Positions 43,679 to 52,404 of a stretch of DNA of 64,000 bases are shown piece after piece; the stretch's first letter is position 1; each line of letters opens with the position of its first letter. The translations under genes were made by a program, and so were the position numbers. Location: the NCBI GenBank assembly GCA_000817115.1, contig JUEO01000001.1:186001-250000 (forward strand), written 5' to 3'. The notes beneath the pieces were generated by a model. It was given only the letters and a program-made list of their open reading frames with translations. It did no database searches and had not been told where the DNA came from. This DNA comes from a marine actinobacterium MedAcidi-G2B (GTDB taxonomy: Bacteria > Actinomycetota > Acidimicrobiia > Acidimicrobiales > MedAcidi-G1).

Positions 43679-44145
43679 ATCTAGAGATTTTGGCTTCAGT
43701 TCAAGACATTCATTTAGCTATAGAGAAGGTAAATGATCCTGAATATCCAGGAATTTCAATAGTTGATTTAGGACTCCTTGAGAATATAAAACTAAATGAA
43801 ATAGGCGAAGTAGTTATCCAACTCATCCCAACTTTTTCTGGTTGTCCGGCATTACAAATGATCGCTCAAGATGTTCGTGAAATTATAGAAAAATTACCGG
43901 GAGTGAAAAAAGTTGACGTGGTTTGGTTAAATAGCCCTGTATGGAGTGTCAATCGAGTTACCGCAAAAGCAGAAAAAGATTTAGCGGAAAAATTTACTGT
44001 TGCGGTGCAAATACAAGGTCGAAAAGTCAAATGTCCAAGATGTCAATCTGAAACGACTATAAAGTCACATTTTGGACCTAGTAGGTGTAGATCTATACAT
44101 GTATGTTCCGGATGTAATGAAGTCATCGAAACACTCCGGGATTAA
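43675..44145 (+). CDS. paaD: PaaD-like MIP18-family protein with C-terminal zinc ribbon
   Basis: A 156-aa protein: N-terminal MIP18/DUF59 domain (YPGISIVDLGLL, FSGCPALQMIA) and a C-terminal zinc ribbon CPRCQS, then RCRSIHVCSGC, the usual PaaD pattern. PaaD is needed for assembly or maturation of the PaaABC(E) complex. ATG 43675 lies in the ATGA overlap with paaA; the track's 43627 start is too early. Coming second, before paaB, is unusual for Paa operons. Confidence 0.88.
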   Translation: MNLEILASVQDIHLAIEKVNDPEYPGISIVDLGLLENIKLNEIGEVVIQLIPTFSGCPALQMIAQDVREIIEKLPGVKKVDVVWLNSPVWSVNRVTAKAEKDLAEKFTVAVQIQGRKVKCPRCQSETTIKSHFGPSRCRSIHVCSGCNEVIETLRD

Positions 44146-44147
44146 AT

Positions 44148-44429
44148 ATGCGCATTTACGAAGTTTTTCTTAAAGCAGATGGAAAAGAAGAATTTCGTCA
44201 TGCTGGAAGTATCGAAGCACCAACAGATGAACTCGCCTTAGTTCTGGCTCGAGAGAATTACACAAGACGAGCGGAAGGTACGCATATGTGGGTAGTTGAT
44301 CGTGAGAACATTTGTGTTAGTGAAGAAGGTTTCATTGACGCAAATTTAAATAAGTCTCACCGTCATAACGATGGAGAAAGAGTAGCAGAGTGGAGAAAAT
44401 CACAACGAAATAAAAAAAGTAATGGTTAA
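44148..44429 (+). CDS. paaB: PaaB-like subunit of phenylacetyl-CoA epoxidase
   Basis: A 93-aa protein that matches PaaB in length and opening MRIYEVFLKADGKEEFRHAGSIEAP, and in the LARENYTRRAEGTHMWVVDR core. PaaB bridges PaaA/PaaC in the epoxidase. Placed between paaD and paaC, overlapping paaC by 8 bp. Confidence 0.85.
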   Translation: MRIYEVFLKADGKEEFRHAGSIEAPTDELALVLARENYTRRAEGTHMWVVDRENICVSEEGFIDANLNKSHRHNDGERVAEWRKSQRNKKSNG

Positions 44430-45171
44430 GTCAGTTTTATCCTCTGCAATAAAAGAGTATTTATTAGCCTTTGCTGACGATGAACATTTAATGGGGCAAC
44501 AACATACGGAATGGATAGGTATTGCCCCATTTTTGGAAGAAGATATGGCATTTGCCAGTATTGGTCAAGACGAATTAGGGCATGCATCAATGTTGTATGC
44601 CTTGATATTAGAGGGTTCCTCTGAAGTCGATGCCTTTATTTTTAATCGTAAACCGGAAGAATGGCGTTCTTGTCAACTAGTCGAATCAAACCATCAGAAT
44701 TGGGAAGAAGCCTTAATGCGACATTGGTGTTACGACATGGCAGAAGATTTGCGCTGGGAACTTTTTAGAGAGTCTTCGCTTCCCGAACTAGTTTTGATTT
44801 CAGAACGTGCGCTTAAAGAAGAGAAGTACCATCGGCAGCACGCAGATGCATTAGTTGAAAACTTGCTTAAAGTTTCGACTAGTAAATCTCGGTTGATGAA
44901 AGCCTTAGAAGGAATAGTCCCTGAAGTTCTGGAATTATTCTCTTCAATCCCAGGCGAAACAGAAGCAATATCTTCTGGACTAGTTTCAGGAAAGTATTGT
45001 GACAAACTCCCAACTTGGCGGTCACGAGTCGAAAACCGGTTTGGAGTTTTAGACCAAAAGTTATTCGCTACTAGTGACCATCAGGCTCGAACTAAAAGGC
45101 ATTTAGATTTTGCCCCCTTGTATGGGAGAATACGAGAGGTCTTCTTACTTGACCCTAAAGCGGTCTGGTGA
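44422..45171 (+). CDS. paaC: PaaC-like structural subunit of phenylacetyl-CoA epoxidase
   Basis: A 249-aa ferritin-fold diiron-type helix-bundle protein, homologous to PaaA but normally lacking a functional metal site. Seen: IGQDELGHASMLYALI and LKEEKYHRQHADALVENL, the retained EXXH-like positions. Length matches PaaC. It ends the operon; a convergent lipoprotein gene begins 10 bp beyond. No PaaE reductase follows. Confidence 0.86.
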   Translation: MVKSVLSSAIKEYLLAFADDEHLMGQQHTEWIGIAPFLEEDMAFASIGQDELGHASMLYALILEGSSEVDAFIFNRKPEEWRSCQLVESNHQNWEEALMRHWCYDMAEDLRWELFRESSLPELVLISERALKEEKYHRQHADALVENLLKVSTSKSRLMKALEGIVPEVLELFSSIPGETEAISSGLVSGKYCDKLPTWRSRVENRFGVLDQKLFATSDHQARTKRHLDFAPLYGRIREVFLLDPKAVW

Positions 45172-45181
45172 AGCCAAACTT

Positions 45182-45613
45182 TCAGCACTGTGCATTCGTA
45201 AATGAATTCAGAGCAGCCGCCCCACTTAAAAGCGGTCGGAGTTGAGTATTGAGGACGCGTTGAGCGGAAACAGGGACTTCAGAAACATCTATCCACCCAA
45301 GTCGTTCCATCTGCACAGATCGGACCTCCAAAATATGTAAGTAATCCCAAACCGCACCTTCAATTTGGCGGGGGGCCAAGCTGACAAGATTGCGGGCTAA
45401 TCCTAGGTGTTTATTCCAGGAGCGGCTGTTCAACTGAGGTTCACTGGTGTTGTGATCAATAAGTTCCATATTGCGATATAAAGTGCAAAAAACGGCTAAT
45501 CCTTCTGCTGAAGTTGTTACGTCTGGGGGGAGGCTAATTGAACTAGAGCTACAGGCCCCAGTGGCTAGCAAAAGTAAAGTGGCTAGTCCTGTTTGCAACT
45601 TCTTCGTGAACAA
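45182..45613 (-). CDS. Predicted lipoprotein, unrecognised
   Basis: A 143-aa protein with a lipoprotein signal: positively charged MFTKKLQTG, hydrophobic LATLLLLATGAC and lipobox TGAC followed by Ser-rich SSSSI. The mature part is mostly helical with AEGLAVFCTLYRN and a Cys at the C-terminus (FTNAQC); no family is recognised. It follows the FAD oxidoreductase gene (4-bp gap, same strand), so the two may be co-expressed. Confidence 0.68.
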   Translation of the reverse strand: MFTKKLQTGLATLLLLATGACSSSSISLPPDVTTSAEGLAVFCTLYRNMELIDHNTSEPQLNSRSWNKHLGLARNLVSLAPRQIEGAVWDYLHILEVRSVQMERLGWIDVSEVPVSAQRVLNTQLRPLLSGAAALNSFTNAQC

Positions 45614-45617
45614 TTTT

Positions 45618-46928
45618 CTAACCCAACACAGTTCCGGTGCCGGCTACTGGTTTTCTGTTGCGTGAGAAAGTTCCAAGATCAACTGTTTCGTTAACCATAG
45701 AACAGTGAACTTGAACAGGGTCGGTGTCATGATCGTGTCCTGATTCGCAGGCATATATCAACTCTTTCATGAGGTGACCTATAAGAGGAGCATTTTTGAA
45801 TTGATTGCCACTAGTTCCACAGGCGACATAAAAACCCCCTAGGTCTGTTCGGTCATAAATGGGAGTCCAATCCGGAGTCACGTCATAAAGGCTAGCTAGT
45901 CCTGTTGGGCGATTTGGTACAGAAACTTCGGGAACACGTTTCGCCAGTCGCCAAACAAGTGATTCCCAACTTTCAATTGATGGAGTGGGAGAATCACTAT
46001 CTGGGTCATCAATCCAAACAGCAGGATCACAGTCTGCTTCCACTCCTCCGACGATTAGAGTGCCGCCAGGCTGAGGACGGCTATAGAAACCTAAATCCAG
46101 ATCACCAACCATTACTGGATTATCAATGATATTAAATTCTTCAGAAGCGGGTACGGCATGAACTTCTTGACGCATTGCTCTCGTTGACATCTCCATTGTT
46201 TCACTTACACCGGCTAAATCATTTATATATGAACTCCAAGGTCCGGCAGCATTGATAACAATTGAAGATTTGATAATTTCCCCATTATTTAGCTGCACTC
46301 CTAGGACTTTGTTCTGGGATTTTTCGATAGCAACCACAGAGGTACGAAGAGAGACTTTTGCGCCAAAATGGCGTGCAGCGTCCATGAGATTTTGTGTGGC
46401 TAATTGAGGATCGTCAATGAAACCTCCGTTCGGTACAAAAAAACCGCCAAGTTTTCCTTTTCCGCCCTCAAAAAAGTGTTCATCATCTGGAAGGCTAGGG
46501 GGCCAAAAACGACCGGTATCAAACATTGGATATTTTTCGGACAAATCGCTTTCGGTCAGTTCTTCAAAAGGTATGCCTAATTCATTGAAGTGTTCTAAGT
46601 AAGAAGACCGATCAAAATCTGGTGGTTCTAAGAGAAGCATGCTTAGAGGATGAAATTTAGCTACCGGTCCATCTACGTATCCAAGGTGTTCTTCCCAAGC
46701 GTTCCATCTGTGAAATGACTCCCAAGCTGCAACTACTCCAGAACGGGTTGAATAGTTGAATCGAATGAGAGCAGAACTGGCACTTGTGGAGCCTCCGCCA
46801 ACTGACTCGCCCTTATCAACAACAAGAACCGTTCGTCCTGAGCGTTGGATCTCTAGAGCAATTGAAGCCCCCACCACACCTGCTCCGATAATTACTACTT
46901 CTGTTTCAGAATTAGATTGCATATTCAT
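45618..46928 (-). CDS. FAD-dependent oxidoreductase (DAO/sarcosine oxidase-like)
   Basis: A 436-aa flavoenzyme of the D-amino-acid oxidase superfamily. The dinucleotide motif is VVIIGAGVVGASIALEIQ, with an acidic residue after beta2 (VVDKGESVGGGSTSASS), and a C-terminal FAD region YVACGTSGNQFKNAP. Likely oxidises an amine or N-methyl amino acid. It starts 26 bp after the end of the DUF2236 gene and precedes a lipoprotein. Confidence 0.85.
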   Translation of the reverse strand: MNMQSNSETEVVIIGAGVVGASIALEIQRSGRTVLVVDKGESVGGGSTSASSALIRFNYSTRSGVVAAWESFHRWNAWEEHLGYVDGPVAKFHPLSMLLLEPPDFDRSSYLEHFNELGIPFEELTESDLSEKYPMFDTGRFWPPSLPDDEHFFEGGKGKLGGFFVPNGGFIDDPQLATQNLMDAARHFGAKVSLRTSVVAIEKSQNKVLGVQLNNGEIIKSSIVINAAGPWSSYINDLAGVSETMEMSTRAMRQEVHAVPASEEFNIIDNPVMVGDLDLGFYSRPQPGGTLIVGGVEADCDPAVWIDDPDSDSPTPSIESWESLVWRLAKRVPEVSVPNRPTGLASLYDVTPDWTPIYDRTDLGGFYVACGTSGNQFKNAPLIGHLMKELIYACESGHDHDTDPVQVHCSMVNETVDLGTFSRNRKPVAGTGTVLG

Positions 46929-46954
46929 TAGACAAGAGGTTAGAAGACATTTTG

Positions 46955-47857
46955 TTACCTTGTTGTACCCGAAGTGTCTCTTATCCTGTCTTTTATTGGA
47001 CGAGGTTGTTCACAGCGGTCTAGGGCAGCCCCCCACGCAGGAGAAAAACCAAGAGCAAAGCGTAAAACTTTGATCAGAAGGTGTCCACCAATGCGAGAAC
47101 CTGGAATGTTCCTGACTCCTACGGCTTTTCTTAGTTCCCGTGGAACAGTTGCGACAGCAGCGTAAAAAAGAATTTTGTAAGCAGCCAAGATAAAGAAAGG
47201 AAGGGGTGGTCGAGCTAAAAATTTACGTGCTTCGCTTCCAGGAGGAGAACTATCAACCGAAGGGTGAATGGCCAGCCATGAAGATAATGATTTGGCTGTA
47301 GAAGGTAGTGGTTCTGCTCCAAGTAGAGAGCCAAGACGGGTTTGCTCCAGAACGTAAGCATCAGCTTCTTCTTCAGTCATTGGTCGAGGCCCATAGACTC
47401 GGTAAGAAGTTAGAAAAGAGTCAATAAGGGCGTTGTGTACCCAAGCGGCAAGGTCGGATTTGTCTGCAGAATATTCTTTCCCACGATGAGAAATTCCCGA
47501 TACAGGGCGATGAGCAAATCGAACAGCTCTAATAGCTTGGTCGACTTCAGCCATAGAACCGTACGCTGTTGCTGTTACATAAGACGCTGTTCGCGAAAGC
47601 CTCCCTAATGGATCTTGCTCATAGCTTGAGTGATCGCTAACTCCTGCCGCTACTTCAGGATGCGCAGCCTGTACAACTAAAGCTCTAATTCCACCAATAA
47701 AGGAGGCAACATCACTCATTACTAACCAAGTAATAGATTCTGGGCCAAAAAGGCCAGGGTCTTTCGGATAGTCGAAAGTGTTCTCTAATGGATCGGGGGC
47801 GTGACTAAAAAGCCCAACAGCATTTTCAGTGATTCGATCGCGCCATGTATTACTCAT
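46955..47857 (-). CDS. DUF2236/MpaB-like oxygenase-family protein
   Basis: A 300-aa protein of the MpaB/rubber-oxygenase-type DUF2236 family, predicted to hold heme b. The pattern is QAAHPEVAAGVSDHSSY, DPLGRLSRTASYVTATAYGS, VRFAHRPVSGI and AWVHNALIDSFLTSY, which contain the conserved His/Arg/Phe positions. No obvious signal peptide or membrane helix at the N-terminus. The substrate could be an isoprenoid or fatty-acyl compound. On the same strand as the FAD oxidoreductase. Confidence 0.82.
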   Translation of the reverse strand: MSNTWRDRITENAVGLFSHAPDPLENTFDYPKDPGLFGPESITWLVMSDVASFIGGIRALVVQAAHPEVAAGVSDHSSYEQDPLGRLSRTASYVTATAYGSMAEVDQAIRAVRFAHRPVSGISHRGKEYSADKSDLAAWVHNALIDSFLTSYRVYGPRPMTEEEADAYVLEQTRLGSLLGAEPLPSTAKSLSSWLAIHPSVDSSPPGSEARKFLARPPLPFFILAAYKILFYAAVATVPRELRKAVGVRNIPGSRIGGHLLIKVLRFALGFSPAWGAALDRCEQPRPIKDRIRDTSGTTR

Positions 47858-47874
47858 AATTATACAAATGTTAT

Positions 47875-48819
47875 CTACTGAGATTCAGTCGTTGAAGTTA
47901 CGGCTGGTTCTGTCGTAGATGAAGGCGCTTCTGTAGTTGTCGCCGGTGGTTCTGTTGTCGTTGTAGGAGGCTCTATGCCTTCGTTGCCTTCAGGAAGTAC
48001 AAGAAATTCAATACGGCGATTCCTTTTCTTTCCTTCTTGGGTGATGTTGTCTGCGACAGGATCGTATTCCCCGTAACCGAGTGTTAGAAGTCTTTCAGGG
48101 TCAATACCACGAGCTACCAATTGCGACCGGACTGCTTCTGCTCTAAGAGTAGAAAGATTTAAATTTGCCACTTCATCACCATCGCTATCGGTATGTCCAA
48201 CTATCTGTACACGAACAGTGACGTTAGCTGATAAGAAACTTGCGATTTGATCAAGAGTGGTTGCAGAATCTTCAGTGATCCGATCTCCACCACTTTCAAA
48301 TTCAATTGGGGCTCTCGCAGCAGCTTCGCTTAAACGCGCTTGTAGTAAAAGATCACTTAATGCGGCGGGTAGTTCAGGAACAGTTTCCGTTTCTATTTCA
48401 ATGATGGCGGAAGCTGGAACAACTAGGCGGTTATCAACATTGACAACTCCTGATTGGGCTTGTGCCACTCTGCCAGCAGCTTCTTTCAGATCGCTACTGG
48501 GTACTTGGCCTTCAAGAATGACATTCCAGTCAATAACTCTTACTTCAACGGTAGGAAGACCGGCTTGAACCATGGCGCTCTGAACTTCAGATAGAAGACT
48601 TTGTTGTCCTTCTTCTGAATCAGGTCTGTTGCTTGCCCCAATCGCAGCAATAATAAAGAAGATGACGATGACAGCAATAATTAAAATTCCTCTTCTCTCT
48701 TGGATGAGTTCTCTTAACCCACTTGATCTTCGATTAGGGGCAGAACGTCGCGGACCACCGAAAGCTGGCCCAAAACCCTTATTTCCACTATTACGTGGAT
48801 CTCTCATCCAATTAGTCAT
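47875..48819 (-). CDS. Membrane protein with BON and OmpA-like domains and Thr/Pro tail
   Basis: A 314-aa protein: N-terminal helix (LIIAVIVIFFIIAAIGA, about 46-62), a BON domain (VEVRVIDWNVILEGQVPSSD, to residue 125), and an OmpA/MotB domain with VRVQIVGHTDSDGDEVANLN and YGEYDPVADN, followed by a Thr/Pro-rich tail (PPTTTTEPPATTTEAPSST). It would face the cell wall, as OmpA domains bind peptidoglycan. Divergent from the HD gene, sharing its short promoter region. Confidence 0.86.
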   Translation of the reverse strand: MTNWMRDPRNSGNKGFGPAFGGPRRSAPNRRSSGLRELIQERRGILIIAVIVIFFIIAAIGASNRPDSEEGQQSLLSEVQSAMVQAGLPTVEVRVIDWNVILEGQVPSSDLKEAAGRVAQAQSGVVNVDNRLVVPASAIIEIETETVPELPAALSDLLLQARLSEAAARAPIEFESGGDRITEDSATTLDQIASFLSANVTVRVQIVGHTDSDGDEVANLNLSTLRAEAVRSQLVARGIDPERLLTLGYGEYDPVADNITQEGKKRNRRIEFLVLPEGNEGIEPPTTTTEPPATTTEAPSSTTEPAVTSTTESQ

Positions 48820-48909
48820 TTAAATTCAATCTTCTTATAACGCAAACGTTACATAGCTATAAGCCTAGGTCGCACATGTTGTTACGTCAGATCTCTCTAG
48901 ACTTTCATT

Positions 48910-49689
48910 ATGTCTAGTGAACAGCTTTCTGAAATTTTGTTAGCTTCCGACTGTGAAGAATCAATATTACAAGCTGTTGAATCAGGGGAAATGGATTTGT
49001 TAGTCCCGGAACTCACGTTGTTGAGTATGGAACAAGATCCGATCCATAAGCATAAAGATGTTCTCGCCCACACCATCGCAGTTGTATCTAAGACTGAGCA
49101 AGAAATAACCGTTCGGTTAGGTGCGCTCTTCCATGACATAGGAAAACCTAAAACTCGCTCATTTGAACATGGGGGAGTTACTTTCCGACACCACGAAGTC
49201 GTGGGTTCAAGAATGGCAAGAAAAAGGCTTGGAAAACTCGGATATTCAGAACAAGTCATAGATGAAGTTGTCGAACTTGTACGGCTTTCTGGACGATTTA
49301 AGGGATATGCCGATGGATGGTCTGACTCTGCAGTACGCAGATACGCAAGAGATGCTGGCCCGTTATTAGGAAAATTAAATCATTTGATCCGATGTGATTG
49401 CACAACACGAAATGAAAATAAGGCGCGAGGAGTTCAAGAAGCTATGGATGATCTTGAACGTCGAATTGCTGCCTTGGCAGAGGAAGATCGCCAAGCTGCT
49501 GAACGACCAGGACTTAACGGACTAGAAGTAATGGAGTATCTTGATATTGGACCTGGGCCAGCGGTAGCTGAGGCACTCGCACACTTATTGGAGATAAAAC
49601 GAAACGAAGGAGACCTTGATCTGAAAGAACTCCAAATTCGACTTGATGCATGGTGGAAGTTACGAAATAAGGAATCCGACGAACATTGA
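48910..49689 (+). CDS. HD-domain protein resembling the C-terminal half of CCA-adding enzyme
   Basis: A 259-aa protein: an HD hydrolase domain (LGALFHDIGKPKTRSF with the His-Asp metal pair) followed by RFKGYADGWSDSAVRRYARDAG and GLNGLEVMEYLDIGPGPAVAEAL, which align with the HD and RNA-binding/body part of actinobacterial tRNA nucleotidyltransferases. The nucleotidyltransferase half of those ~480-aa enzymes (with GGxVRD motif) is absent upstream, so this is either a stand-alone paralogue or a split enzyme. The genome encodes CCA in at least one tRNA. ATG at 48910; no strong SD. Confidence 0.7.
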   Translation: MSSEQLSEILLASDCEESILQAVESGEMDLLVPELTLLSMEQDPIHKHKDVLAHTIAVVSKTEQEITVRLGALFHDIGKPKTRSFEHGGVTFRHHEVVGSRMARKRLGKLGYSEQVIDEVVELVRLSGRFKGYADGWSDSAVRRYARDAGPLLGKLNHLIRCDCTTRNENKARGVQEAMDDLERRIAALAEEDRQAAERPGLNGLEVMEYLDIGPGPAVAEALAHLLEIKRNEGDLDLKELQIRLDAWWKLRNKESDEH

Positions 49690-49719
49690 TCATCTTAGAA
49701 AAAGGAAATAAGAGGAATT

Positions 49720-52263
49720 ATGAACACTGACCACGAGCTACTTCTAGAAAAAATGACTCTGGAAGAAAAAGTTTCTCTAATGACAGGTAGAGGCATTTGG
49801 GATGCGAATCCAGTGGATCGTCTTGAGATACCTGCTTTGAAAGTAACAGATGGCCCCAATGGAGCACGCGGAGCAGGACTATTAGGAACGGGAATCCCTG
49901 CGCTTTGCATCCCATGTGGGTCAGCATTGGGAGCGACATGGAATCCTTCTCTTATCGAGAAATTAGGCCAAGCATTGGCTATAGAAACACGCGCTCGTGC
50001 TTGCCATGTTTTACTAGCCCCAACGGTGAACATTCATCGAACTCCTCTGGGAGGAAGGAACTTTGAATGCTATTCAGAGGACCCATATTTGACCGGCCGC
50101 ATTGCAGTGAGTTTCATCAAGGGAGTCCAAAGCGAAAAAGTAGGAACAACGATTAAACATTTTGTGGCTAATGATTCCGAGTTTGAAAGACACAGCATCG
50201 ACTCACAAGTCCCTGAGCGGGCATTAAGAGAGATATATTTGCGTCCTTTTGAAATGGCAGTTAAGGAAGCTGAACCTTGGGGAATTATGGGTTCCTACAA
50301 CCGAGTTAACGGAACTTACGCCTGTGAAAACCCCAGATTATTAACAGAAATTCTTCGTGAAGAATGGGGTTTCACTGGAATAGTGGTTACAGATTGGTAT
50401 GCCGCAAAGACCACGATTGAGATGGCACAAGCAGGCTTAGATCTAGAGATGCCTGGGCCTGGGCGTTTCTATGGCTCTCGTTTAGTCGAAGCGGTACAAA
50501 AAGGAGAAGTATCAGAAGAGATCATCAATGAAGCAGTTAAGCGCCTTCTCCTTCTTCTTGAACGAACTAATGCATTTAATGAGCCACTAAATCGAGATGA
50601 ACAAATGCTAGATGTAGAGGAACATAGAGAACTAGCACGAACAGCGTCTACTGAAGCGATGGTTCTTTTAAAAAATGACAATATTCTCCCATTCAAAATA
50701 GAAGATATTTCTTCTTTAGCAGTGATTGGACCGAATGCTGCTGGTGCGATGCTTATGGGTGGGGGATCAGCATCTCTAGTTCCACAGTATGAAGTCACGC
50801 CCCTTGAAGCATTGGAAGCACGTTTAGCAGATCAGTGCGAAATCCATTATGAAATTGGCGCGATTACCGATAGGTCATCTCGTCCTGTGCCACAGCGATT
50901 ACTAACTAATACTGATGGAAGTAATGGATTCAAGGTTGAATATTTCAATGGAGTGGCTTGGGAAGGGGAACCTTTTGCTGTTCACACAGGGAAAAGCGGT
51001 CGACTACTTACCCCAGAAGACCAATCGGGGGCTGATGAGCTTGGATCTTTTTCTTTCCGGGCCACAGCACAACTTCATACTGAAATAGATGGGGACCATA
51101 CGTTGACTCTTATCCAAGCAGGACGGTCTCGAGTTTTGATCAACGGAGAAATAGTTCTTGATGGAATTACTGAACCTCCTCCGCAAGGAGAAGCCTTTTT
51201 TGGAATGGGAAGTATTGAAATTGAAACTCTAGTCTCTTTATCCGCTGGTGAATCGGTAGAGGTTGTTGTTGAGTTCTCAAGTGAGAAAAGCGTATTTCTG
51301 CATGGAGTTCAGCTTGGTCTTCGGTTCCCTGTGACTGGAGATTTAATTGAACAGGCAGTAAGTACTGCTGCTAAGTGTGATGCAGCAATTGTCATTGTTG
51401 GAACTAACGATGATTGGGAGACAGAAGGTCGTGATCGGGAATTCATGGAACTTCCTGGGAAGCAACCTGAACTAATTCGTCAAGTGTGTGCAGCAAATCC
51501 AAATACTGTTGTAGTTGTTAATTCTGGTTCAGCGGTGACCACTGACTGGTCTGATGTTGCTCCGGCGATTCTTCAGACATGGTTCGGTGGGCAAGAAATG
51601 AGTCATGCCTTAGTGGATGTTCTTTCTGGAAAAGAAGAACCAGGAGGAAGACTTCCAAATTCTTGGCCGCATCGATTAGAAGATACTCCTGCATTTCTTA
51701 ATTACCCAGGCGAGGCTGGGATCGTAAATTATGGAGAAGGAATATTTGTGGGTTATCGCTGGTACCAAGCTAGAGATATAGAAGTTGCGTACCCGTTTGG
51801 GCATGGCTTGGGATACACCACTTTTGAGTGGGGAGAAGTAACTGTAAGTGGTGCTAAGACCATTGAAGAATTGGAAGATGGAGAGAAAATTTTTATCTCG
51901 TTTCCCATTACTAATGTGGGTAATCGCTTAGGTAGCGAAACCGCCCAGTGCTATGTATCTCCACTTGGCCCTGTATCACTAAGACCTCCTCAAGAATTAA
52001 AAGGATTCGTCAAGGTAAAACTTCAACCAGGGGAAACAGTTGAAGCTCTTATTGAGTTGGATTACCGATCTTTTGCAGTATTTGACCCAGGAGATCCTGG
52101 TTATGAATCTCGAAATCACCGTATTCCAGTTGCTGCAGGCGGGCACCACATCGGTCATCGTTCGGAATCAGGGTGGTTCATTGATCCAGGAAGATTTGAA
52201 CTAAAGATAGGAACTTCTTCTGAAGGAATTTTGAAAGTTATTCCCCTAGACCTGTCTTTATAA
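49720..52263 (+). CDS. Beta-glucosidase-like GH3 enzyme with PA14 domain
   Basis: An 847-aa glycoside hydrolase family 3 protein. Domain order: N-terminal TIM barrel with nucleophile Asp225 in VVTDWY, alpha/beta sandwich domain interrupted by a PA14-like insert (about residues 405-545, from DGSNGFKVEYFNGVAW), and C-terminal fibronectin-III-like domain (VTVSGAKTIEELEDG). It cleaves terminal beta-glucosyl or similar residues. No signal peptide is visible, so it appears cytosolic, acting on imported oligosaccharides. AGAGGA precedes ATG 49720. The riboswitch starts about 25 bp after its stop. Confidence 0.9.
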   Translation: MNTDHELLLEKMTLEEKVSLMTGRGIWDANPVDRLEIPALKVTDGPNGARGAGLLGTGIPALCIPCGSALGATWNPSLIEKLGQALAIETRARACHVLLAPTVNIHRTPLGGRNFECYSEDPYLTGRIAVSFIKGVQSEKVGTTIKHFVANDSEFERHSIDSQVPERALREIYLRPFEMAVKEAEPWGIMGSYNRVNGTYACENPRLLTEILREEWGFTGIVVTDWYAAKTTIEMAQAGLDLEMPGPGRFYGSRLVEAVQKGEVSEEIINEAVKRLLLLLERTNAFNEPLNRDEQMLDVEEHRELARTASTEAMVLLKNDNILPFKIEDISSLAVIGPNAAGAMLMGGGSASLVPQYEVTPLEALEARLADQCEIHYEIGAITDRSSRPVPQRLLTNTDGSNGFKVEYFNGVAWEGEPFAVHTGKSGRLLTPEDQSGADELGSFSFRATAQLHTEIDGDHTLTLIQAGRSRVLINGEIVLDGITEPPPQGEAFFGMGSIEIETLVSLSAGESVEVVVEFSSEKSVFLHGVQLGLRFPVTGDLIEQAVSTAAKCDAAIVIVGTNDDWETEGRDREFMELPGKQPELIRQVCAANPNTVVVVNSGSAVTTDWSDVAPAILQTWFGGQEMSHALVDVLSGKEEPGGRLPNSWPHRLEDTPAFLNYPGEAGIVNYGEGIFVGYRWYQARDIEVAYPFGHGLGYTTFEWGEVTVSGAKTIEELEDGEKIFISFPITNVGNRLGSETAQCYVSPLGPVSLRPPQELKGFVKVKLQPGETVEALIELDYRSFAVFDPGDPGYESRNHRIPVAAGGHHIGHRSESGWFIDPGRFELKIGTSSEGILKVIPLDLSL

Positions 52264-52287
52264 ACGTACTAGTCTCAAAGAAAAACA

Positions 52288-52404
52288 CCGGGGAGCTCGG
52301 ACCACCATGCCGGGCTGAGAGGGTAGCTGTCGTCATACACTTTGATGAAGGTTCTACCGACCCGCCTGAACCTGAACTGGATAATGCCAGCGGAGGGAGA
52401 AAAA
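52288..52404 (+). promoter_or_regulatory. TPP riboswitch (THI element) in the thiBPQ leader
   Basis: The conserved thiamine-pyrophosphate aptamer: CGGGG start, CTGAGAGGGT, ACCCG, then CCTGAACCTGAACTGGATAA and TGCCAGCGGAGGGA. An added stem (GGTAG/CTACC) lies in the variable P3 region. The Shine-Dalgarno GGAGGGA is inside the 3' end of the aptamer, 6-7 bp before ATG 52405, so ligand binding should block translation of thiB. I do not see a long conventional P1 helix outside the core. Confidence 0.93.

Noticed and set aside
52231-52264. Promoter TTGAAA-TATAAA before the TPP riboswitch
   Set aside because: The two boxes are 22 bp apart, too far for a normal sigma-70-type promoter; the riboswitch may instead be read through from the GH3 gene.
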